A stretch of 64,000 bases of DNA from Acanthococcus lagerstroemiae (taxonomy: Eukaryota > Arthropoda > Insecta > Hemiptera > Eriococcidae), in contig CM063106.1 of assembly GCA_031841125.1 (NCBI GenBank), forward strand, positions 29,287,501 through 29,351,500. The letters run 5' to 3'. The notes beneath the pieces were generated by a model. It saw only the letters and a program-made list of their open reading frames with translations, was not told the DNA's origin and made no database searches. This document shows, in pieces, positions 57,149 through 64,000 of this stretch; position 1 is the first letter of the stretch, and every line of letters begins with the position of its first letter. A program made the position numbers and the translations under genes.

Positions 57149-59744
57149 TCTTCGCTGCTAACGCCTCGTCCACATCCATCCCGGTGTGGTCATTGTTTTT
57201 TTCAGGCATTGCAGTTGACGTTGTCTTCTTCGTTAATGCTGGATCTGGTGCTGATGCTGGTGCTGCTGCCGAAACTGCCACTGTTGCCGCTAGTGTTGCT
57301 GTTGCTGCTGCTGATGCTGCTTGTTGACTGCCTGGACTTGGTTCTGTCTGCTCTGGGTCTTGCATGTTGATATTGTCCATCATCTTTTTCTTCATGGCCA
57401 CCAGGGTTGGACAGTCCCGGGCCCCCGTTCTGTGTACACAGGGCCGCTCCCTGTAATGAGGCAGCCGGGCCTTCCTGATGGCCTTGTTGTGTTGCCAGCA
57501 GTCCAGACAGTGTCCATCCGGAGGGGCCGCCTCTGGCATCCCGGGGCAGTATTTCACCTTGTGCCCGAGGATGTGACACTGACTGCACCTCATGACAGAG
57601 GGGCTAGCATCGATTCGGCCAGTGGTCCATCCGATGCGAATGCCCTTCCGCTGGGCCATCTGTTGATACAAGGGACCCGCTACGGTGACGACAGCCATCT
57701 TTGTCTGCGGGTCTTCCTTGTATGGGACAAACTTGATGGCCCCGATGCTGCGGGAGCCAAAGGCGTTGTGGATGTCTTCGCTTAGTTCGACCTCTGTGGT
57801 GCAGGCTGGGACTCCGTGTATGCGGACCTCCGGCTGTCTCCTATCCCTGCATTTTACTCGGACATCCGTCCGGGTCAGTACCGCAGCCTTGATCTGGTCG
57901 ATGGACTCCTTTTTTCTGCACGTGACCAGGACGGCGCCTGAGGGGAATTGCACTGTATTAGTGATGCCCAGCGCCCTTGGATTGAGCCCTGGAATCTTCT
58001 GGAGCGAGTCCAGGGCTTTTCCTGCGGGCGCTGCAGGCACCACCAGAACCGCATTCTTGTTGTTCTTCTGCGTTTTTGTCCTGTTCCTCCTCCTCTTCGG
58101 TGGGTTACTCCTGGAGGGGGAGGTCGGTTTCTGGGTGCTGGCGTCGGCCGCTCTCTTCCTTTCCCGCCGGTTCTCCATCCGCCTTTGGGCGCGGGTGTTG
58201 GTCCATTCGCCAGTTTTGGCTGGTTTGCTTGCTGAAGCTGTCTGGCCCCCGATGCTGTCTGCATGTGGCTGTCCAGTTTGTTGTACATTCGCCTGTCTCT
58301 GTCGGCCGGCCGCTGAGGCATAGCTCCACCCGCCAGAGGGGGGGCCCTGCTGCTGCTTCCTTTGCGGCAGCGGCGCTGAGGGAGCTCGTGTGGTGGTCGG
58401 CTCCACCCTTGGTGTTACCGGAGCCGGCGGCCTCGCAGCTGGAGGGGGCCGTTCTTTGGCTGGTTGGTCGCTCCGCTGTGTGGTGGAGGTCGTGGCCGGA
58501 GGCTTTTTGGTCTTTTCCCCTGATGTTGGTTGTGGAGTGAAGGAGGGGCGGGCTGTTGCAGGGCCCCTCAGGTCCATTAGCAACGGCCGGATCGTCTCCA
58601 TGATGAGCCGTTGTAGCGAGGCCTCATCCCTTCCCACAGTGGCAGCCTGTAGCTTGGCGATGTCGGTTTTCATCCTGTGAACCTCCGCCTCCAATTGCTG
58701 CGTTTTCTTGCGGGCCTCCAACGCCTTTTTTTCGGCGGAGGCTCTCTTGAATCGCTCCTCCTCCAGTTCTTGTCTCAGTTGATGGAGGATGGCAGCGCCA
58801 TCCTCTTTTGCCTTGGCAAGTTCCTGCCGGAGGAGAGCGTTCTCCGCCTCTAGCTCCTTCACTTCGTCGACTTCTCCGGCAGCAGGGCTGGGTGTCTGCG
58901 ACTCTTTAGGCCGCTTCCTAGGGTGGTTGGTCGGGTTGGGGGTGACGGGAGTTCCGGGTATTATTGTTTCCATCTTCAGTTTTGTCTCCTCCCTGGTCTC
59001 AGCTGTCAGCGATGCTTCATGTGCAATGTTTTTCAGTGTTTCTGTAACCAGACTGGACCGACGGAGGGACCTTATTTCTGCGGCAGCCCCCACTTGAGGA
59101 GATGAGGGGGCGCTGTGGTAAGGTGTGCCAGAATCTGAGGATCTGGTGGAGTCATGGCTCTGCAGAAGGGCCCTTGCTGCTTCGGCCTGCTTCAACTTTT
59201 TGCTACGCTCCATTCCTTCCTTGGTGCGGCGACTGTGATAATCCCGGTCGCTTTCCCCCGGCAGTCGTCTTATCTCCCCAAAGCGCTTCGTGCGCTCTTT
59301 TTGGGGCAGCTTTTTTACCGGGGGTGCAGGAAGAGTCCATTTCTTAGCTGTAATTGCCTTTACTGCCGGCGTTGACGATGCTTCCGGGGATTTCTTCTTA
59401 TCGGTTTCAGTATGATCCAGTGTACGGATGGCCTCAATGATGTCCGGGCTCATCTTCCCTGACGCCGTTGCCAATACAGGCGATGGCGTCTGGTCAAGGA
59501 TACTGCCTGTGTCATCTGGGGTCTTCATCACTGGTAGATCTTCGTGGTTGTTGCCTCCCGCCAGGAGGACTTTGGTGTCGGTAGGGGTGTCGCGTGGGGG
59601 GTTGTGGATGAGCTGTTGTTCGTTGTCCGGTGTATCAATCATTTGCGGAGGGACGTATATGTCCTCCCCGCCATCCGAGGCATGGTTCTTAGAACTTTCC
59701 ATTGTGGTTTGGGGGGTGTGGGTTTTTGAGAAGACCACCCACAA
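57135..59744 (-). CDS. ORF1: gag-like RNA-binding protein, up to 869 aa
   Basis: It should bind element RNA and form the ribonucleoprotein with ORF2. The frame opens at 59744, but the second Met (59700-59702, MESSKNHASDGG) is the likelier start, because the first 14 codons run into G-rich leader. Numbering from the first Met: a low-complexity acidic/Pro-rich N-terminus; a coiled-coil around 290-370 (VKELEAENALLRQELAKAK ... LEARKKTQQLEAEVHRM); a long Pro/Ser/Thr/Arg linker with a basic patch near 530-570 (KRRRNRTKTQKNNKN); a gag-like domain around 580-700; then a zinc knuckle C720-x2-C-x4-H-x4-C733 and a second Cys/His cluster C746-x2-C749 ... H763 ... C769. An Ala/Ser-rich tail follows, encoded by GCT-type repeats. 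Uninterrupted. Large antisense open frames here are compositional shadows. Confidence 0.92.
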   Translation of the reverse strand: MWVVFSKTHTPQTTMESSKNHASDGGEDIYVPPQMIDTPDNEQQLIHNPPRDTPTDTKVLLAGGNNHEDLPVMKTPDDTGSILDQTPSPVLATASGKMSPDIIEAIRTLDHTETDKKKSPEASSTPAVKAITAKKWTLPAPPVKKLPQKERTKRFGEIRRLPGESDRDYHSRRTKEGMERSKKLKQAEAARALLQSHDSTRSSDSGTPYHSAPSSPQVGAAAEIRSLRRSSLVTETLKNIAHEASLTAETREETKLKMETIIPGTPVTPNPTNHPRKRPKESQTPSPAAGEVDEVKELEAENALLRQELAKAKEDGAAILHQLRQELEEERFKRASAEKKALEARKKTQQLEAEVHRMKTDIAKLQAATVGRDEASLQRLIMETIRPLLMDLRGPATARPSFTPQPTSGEKTKKPPATTSTTQRSDQPAKERPPPAARPPAPVTPRVEPTTTRAPSAPLPQRKQQQGPPSGGWSYASAAGRQRQANVQQTGQPHADSIGGQTASASKPAKTGEWTNTRAQRRMENRRERKRAADASTQKPTSPSRSNPPKRRRNRTKTQKNNKNAVLVVPAAPAGKALDSLQKIPGLNPRALGITNTVQFPSGAVLVTCRKKESIDQIKAAVLTRTDVRVKCRDRRQPEVRIHGVPACTTEVELSEDIHNAFGSRSIGAIKFVPYKEDPQTKMAVVTVAGPLYQQMAQRKGIRIGWTTGRIDASPSVMRCSQCHILGHKVKYCPGMPEAAPPDGHCLDCWQHNKAIRKARLPHYRERPCVHRTGARDCPTLVAMKKKMMDNINMQDPEQTEPSPGSQQAASAAATATLAATVAVSAAAPASAPDPALTKKTTSTAMPEKNNDHTGMDVDEALAAKNGDG

Positions 59745-59846
59745 AACTTATCATAATAAGGAATACCGCCTGTAAAAACTGTTTCCACTATGACTCTCCC
59801 ACCCGCACCCAATGACTAATAATAAATGGAGAGACACGGTGTTAAC

Positions 59847-60000
59847 TAAAGATCTATAAGAGTACGAGTGCGGAAACCTGGCATTTTGTATCCAACCGCG
59901 CCCGTCGATGCCGAATTGACTACGCGGTACACTCCGCATAGTCGGATTCGGCATCCACGGGCATGACTGGTTTCCGCTCTTGTATGGTTATAGGTCTCTA
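59847..60000. mobile_element. Palindromic foldback element, copy 3 (154 bp, 7-bp TSD)
   Basis: TGTTAAC flanks it at 59840-59846 and 60001-60007. The ends are TAAAGATCTATA and, inverted, TAGAGACCTATA. The arms contain GCGGAAACC / GGTTTCCGC. The centre GACTACGCGGTACACTCCGC matches copies 1 and 2, and GGATTCGGCATCCACGGGC is shared with both. It lies about 90 bp upstream of the R1-clade element's 5' end. Confidence 0.78.
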
Positions 60001-60007
60001 TGTTAAC

Positions 60008-61240
60008 GCACATTTTTCTACTCGCTCGGTTTACAGCAGTGGACCTCCCTATACACGCATCCATTAATCCACGCGATGTCTATGCTGTTTCCATCTGCTT
60101 TTTTATTCAGGCCTTCGCTTTGAATTCTATGACGGTATGTGTGCTACGGAAAGACATAACCTGGACATTACCAGTTCCTTTTTTATGCACTATTTCATCT
60201 GTATGCATAACTCGAAAGCTAGTGTAATTACTGCGAACTTTTTTTATGGTATTGGCCTCAAAAATGTCGACATCGAATTCAATTATAATAGTGATTAAAA
60301 TTTTACCTTCCCGTTACCTTGTTGTGACAGCGAAAGAGCTTTGCTTTTGAAGTAAATGAGAATCTATTTTGCATTTAGGCATAGCTCTTTTATTATCGTC
60401 CAGCAATTATAAGTTCTGTCAGCTGCAGAACACGAGAATAATTGAAAAGTCTTTAGTAATTCGTTTCGCAGTCTATGCATTAGCACACAGCAGACAGCCA
60501 AAATATGTTACTCTCTTTAGTTTTAATTTCCATAAGCGTTTCTCAGCCACGCAGTAAATTTCCCCGTTCATTCACGTTTGAAATTCGAACATCGATAAAA
60601 AGATCCACCAAGGAAAACTGAATAACGCGATCCATTTTACGTAACTTGTTCGGACCGCCCTTGTTATGTTGAAAAAGCTTCCAATCGACTTCAACGGGTC
60701 AACTGAAATTGAAAGCACTAAATCAGACACAGCCAAGGATCAGATAGCATAATTCTTCTCCTCTAATATTATGTTCCTCAAATACTTCCTGTTGGAAACT
60801 GCATCGCAAAATGATTGCAATAACGAAACATTATATTCACGAACATACTGTAGAAATTTACTTATAATAGACTTATGAAAGGGCGAAAATTATTTCGGAA
60901 AATTAGGCCGTTCTCTCTAAAATACTCAGTCAGCATAACTCACTCTGCTGACGCGGCTTATCAGGCAATTATTATGATGAACAGAGGTGAGTTTACAAAG
61001 CCGGATATACCAACGTAATACGTTTATTGAACTATATACCGTCATCCATCATACGTGTGTGTTTAACTCCCAGTCAGTTTTGTGGGTTTGAAAAATTAAT
61101 TCCCATAGTACCAGAAAAAAAAAGCACTGAAACGCAATGAAAACAATTACTCGAAATATTTCTGCTTCTTAGTTACTAAAAAATGTGTATAGGTAGTTTT
61201 TAAAATCAGAAAGTACATTTTATTGGTTATTATTATTAGG
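60008..61240. other. Unannotated AT-rich sequence
   Basis: No gene or element terminus was recognised. Confidence 0.4.
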
Positions 61241-61527
61241 GTCTGATTTATTGGCCCGACAAAACAAAGGGATACAACGACAGGAACAAATGCAAATACG
61301 ACAATTTAATGGGTCCAATGACAATTTCCGCAGTAAACTATTAAAAAATGAATGCCCGACAAAAGAAATAAGTGGGGCGACGTAAAAAATGTATTAACCT
61401 ACACGAAATATGATGCATGACAATAATATGCAATAATGACCACAGTAACCTGGGTGGCGAAAAATTGAATGTTATAAGCGAATTTTTGTGTGGACGTCGA
61501 TTTAAGCGAAAACTATAAATAAAAATG
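61241..61527 (+). repeat. Dispersed repeat, segment 1 (partner 32482-32780)
   Basis: Colinear with the first copy, with scattered substitutions and small indels. A 138-codon minus-strand open frame covering it is not conserved in the partner copy. Confidence 0.8.
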
Positions 61528-61921
61528 AAAAAATAAATAAGTAAAAAAATGATAATATCGTATATCAGACCCCTGTAGATCCTTAAGGGCGAAGAGGATG
61601 AGGAAAATGACTCCAGAAACGGATTCAGCGACCCCAAAAACCGTACTATTAACTTACAAGAATAGAAATCGGGAAAACTGTAGTAATTGGAGATTGGCCC
61701 CATGGGAAACCTGATGGGTTGAGGGGAGAGGCGAAAAAACAACTGATATGGATCCATCAGCGACTTAAAAAGCCTATAGTGATGTCAAGAACTCGAAAAT
61801 TGCAAGAAAATTGAAGTAACTAAAATTAGTCCGAAGGGAAGCCTGAATGGAGAGGAGGGAGGAAATAACTCCTGAAATGAAATCAGTGACCCTTAGAAAC
61901 CTTCATTTGGAACAGAAAGTT

Positions 61922-62075
61922 TGTCGTTTATAATAAAAGTCGTTCGAAAATATTTTTTGTCGTTCTTACTAATGAAATAGTTGTTGTTAAAGCTGTCGTT
62001 ATAATATACCATTATTTAGTACGCAAGAATCCTGTCGTGTAACCCTTTTTTCCTGTCGTGTCGTATATTATCTAC
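61922..62075 (+). repeat. Dispersed repeat, segment 2 (partner 34344-34490)
   Basis: It shares CGTTCTTACTAATGAAATAG, TTGTTGTTAA and ACCATTATTTAG with the partner. It follows segment 1 by about 395 bp, where no LINE is inserted. Confidence 0.8.
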
Positions 62076-62294
62076 AAAAAGAAAAACATAACGTATCATC
62101 ATCTGAAATACTTTCTTCTTCATTGTTCTCAAAAAACAAACCGTAACTTGAAAAATGTTCTACCTGTAACTTCAGAATCAGCCCTAAAGAAAAGGGAAAT
62201 AAAGTAGAGCCTAGGAAGCTAACTAGTGTCTATGCTAAAAGGTAAGGAGATCCAGATAATTTACCACGAAAAACAAATTCAGGTGACGATCATT

Positions 62295-63580
62295 AGGGGC
62301 TGATCGCAGAGGGTAGTACTCTCTCCGCAACTGTGGAGCCTAGTGGTGGACCGTTTACCGAATGAGTTAAGTGGTCACAAAATTTACACAAAAGGCTATG
62401 CTGATGATTTGGCGTTGGTGGTAACTGGCAAATTTTCGGGGACCATCGCGAAGCTGACGCAGTGGGGACTCCGATATGTGGAAAAATGGGGTGCGAAAAA
62501 AAGGTTATCGTTAAATTCGAACAAAACTAAGATCACTCTTTTCACTTACAACAGAAAGGGCAAATAGAGTAAATCAAGGTGTGTAATACAAAGGAAGATT
62601 GTTAGCTCTTATAAGGATGCGAAGTATGTACTTAGAAGTACATATATATTTTGACAAAAACTTTCCTGGAGAGACCGCATCTCGCAGAAAAGAAGAAAAG
62701 GGATTGAGGCCCTTTGGGCTTGTCGTATCTTTGTCGACAGGACCTGGGGACTTTCTCCCAAAATGATGCACTGGATACCTACCGGTGTAATATGTCCCAG
62801 AATCACATATGCACATATGCGGCAGTTGTGTGGTGAAGCCGAGTCCACCTGGCCACCGTGAGAAAGGAACTGGACCAGCTGCAAAGGCAGACATGTGTGA
62901 TGACAACAGGGGCAATTAGAGCGGCACCAACGAACGCACTTGAAGCCACCAGTGCACACTGCTATAGAAGCAGCTGCATTAATGGGAGCTTATCGTCTGA
63001 GCCAACCAAATTTTCGGGCCCAAGAAACAGACCCTGGCAGGATATGGGAGATGGCGAGGACGATGGACAAGTGTTTTCAGATGCTGAAAGACAGAATCGC
63101 GGTGGAACACTTTTTACTGTGCAATGATACCCACAAGGGAGGCATGTGAAAAGAGGTGGCTGGCAAGCATTGTGAGAAAAAACAGCAGGTATGGATTGTA
63201 GATGCCTCAAAGAATAACCAATGTGTTAAAAACTATTTAATGACACTGGGAGAGGGCGTCACAATCCTCCAAGCAGAGATAATGGCCATCATGATGGCCG
63301 TTGATAGGGCCTTGTTAATCAGCGGATCTATCTACACAGACAGTCGAACGGCTATTAAAGCACTATTGGCACACCAGATTACATCCTTCGTGGTGGTGGA
63401 ATGCATTAACAAATTATACCCCTTGCTCAGGAGAACCGTGTCACCATACCGCAGACACCAGGGCACGGCGGCATAAAAGCGAACATAATTACGTATGAGT
63501 ACACTGAGCCTAAACAAATTTTTCGAGCCAGTGGGGCTAAGAAACCACTCTGTCAATAAATTGATGGTCCTCATTAAATA
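62295..63580 (+). pseudogene. LINE with RT and RNase H (R1/I/LOA-type), 5'-truncated and frameshifted
   Basis: It starts inside the RT palm: VVLSPQLWSLVVDRLP leads into the catalytic box KGYADDLALVV and LSLNSNKTKITLFT (open to 62567). Thumb and connector pieces follow in changing frames: SWRDRISQKRRKGIEALWAC near 62670, LQRQTCVMTTGAIRAAPT (62860) and IEAAALMGAYRLSQPN (62960). Then comes an RNase H domain: WIVDASKNN with the first Asp, TILQAEIMAIMMAVDRALL with Glu, and IYTDSRTAIKALL with the second Asp (63190-63370). A terminal PGHGGIKANIITYE (WVPGHSGIxGNExAD in intact relatives) shows loss of the last catalytic region. Several frameshifts make it inactive. RNase H separates it from the RTE copies and from the R1-clade element. 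Confidence 0.85.
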
Positions 63581-64000
63581 GGAGTTAATTTTTTAATTTT
63601 TTGCATTTTAACTTTTTGGAACTCATCGAAACTGTACAGGTCATACAAGAATATAGTTAGGTTCATTCTTTTTTCATGTTTCGATTCAGTTAGTATCGAT
63701 GGAATTAACTTTTTACGGTTCGTATCTTCAAAAGAATTTTTTATTGGTGATGTTCTGCCAATCTGAACAGGAAATAACCCTTCCTGCCGCAGGCCAATCG
63801 GATTTTAACCAGACATACAACAGTTTGTCTGTGGAAACTGTTCCACAAAATGCTGATTTGTACTCGATAATCTAATGTTTTCAAAAATGGCTAATTTCAA
63901 AATACATTCTCGAATTTTTACTATATCATACATCGACCTACGAAGAAGCAAAAGCATTTGCTGTGCAGATTCATGTGTGAAAAATCATAGTAGGGGAGTG
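63581..64000. other. Unannotated AT-rich sequence
   Basis: Nothing recognisable. It follows the decayed RNase H LINE and runs to the window edge. Confidence 0.4.

Larger units (their letters stand above)
53634..59760 (-). mobile_element. R1-clade non-LTR retrotransposon, apparently complete, both ORFs open
   Basis: Minus-strand order: short 5' leader, ORF1 (59744-57135), ORF2 (57148-54161), a 3' UTR of about 500 bp (54160-53655) and an A21 tail read as T21 at 53634-53654. The two-ORF layout with a short overlap, an APE endonuclease, an RT and a C-terminal Cys/His motif without RNase H matches the R1 clade. The element is GC-rich against AT-rich flanks. The 5' end is placed just upstream of ORF1 but is not defined, because I could not find a target duplication between the sequence beyond the A tail and the 5' flank. 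Both frames are open, so it is young and possibly active. Confidence 0.9.

Noticed and set aside
54200..58680. Many open frames of 60-210 codons antisense to the R1-clade ORFs
   Set aside because: They are antisense or out of frame to two long, motif-bearing ORFs in GC-rich DNA and show no domain; they are compositional shadows.
61341..61757. 138-codon minus-strand open frame
   Set aside because: It overlaps a dispersed non-coding repeat whose partner copy at 32.5 kb does not keep the frame.

Overview
This is animal nuclear DNA, most likely from an arthropod and probably an insect. It is AT-rich, has no prokaryote-style gene packing, and contains decayed RTE-clade LINEs, an R1-clade retrotransposon, a tRNA-derived SINE, many short hAT-like (8-bp target duplication) elements and foldback elements. 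I cannot name the species. I recognise no host gene with confidence in the 64 kb; every coding sequence I can identify belongs to a transposable element. Host exons could be hidden in the unannotated stretches, because short exons cannot be called by eye.

Layout. 0-5.8 kb: inverted and palindromic repeats, then a hAT-like composite (1080-5760) holding several younger elements, themselves nested. 10.3-11.6 kb: four transposable layers, one inside the next. 15.2-17.8 kb: a minus-strand RTE LINE split by a 425-bp tRNA-SINE (15-bp duplication) and a 270-bp hAT-like MITE (8-bp duplication); removing each insertion with one duplication copy rejoins the reverse transcriptase frame. 20.3-20.8 kb: irregular tandem repeat. 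21-26 kb: three copies of a 290-bp repeat family (six copies in the window). 27.6-29.6 kb: a second RTE LINE bounded by a long hairpin, with a SINE 3' tail beyond its 5' end. 32.5-34.5 kb: a plus-strand RTE 3' half lying between two segments of a repeat that also occurs, in the same order, at 61.2-62.1 kb. 35.2-36.2 kb: the C-terminal part of an R1/I-type LINE. 39.2-41.4 kb: a 2.2-kb hAT-like element. 46.0-46.2 kb: a hidden minus-strand RTE reverse transcriptase fragment. 47.4-49.0 kb: an isolated GC-rich gag-like ORF1 with one in-frame stop and no ORF2. 51.8 kb: a 202-bp hAT-like MITE with a perfect 8-bp duplication. 53.6-59.75 kb: an R1-clade retrotransposon on the minus strand with both ORFs open, catalytic residues present and a 21-nt A tail, the youngest and most nearly complete element here. 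59.8-60.0 kb: a palindromic foldback element. 62.3-63.6 kb: a decayed LINE with reverse transcriptase and RNase H.

How it fits together. The window records serial insertion. The small DNA elements encode no transposase here and must have been moved by enzymes encoded elsewhere. The SINE needs LINE enzymes in trans. Only the R1-clade element looks able to encode its own machinery. The least familiar item is a family of near-perfect palindromes of 154-174 bp with TAG...CTA ends and, at three independent sites, 7-bp target duplications.
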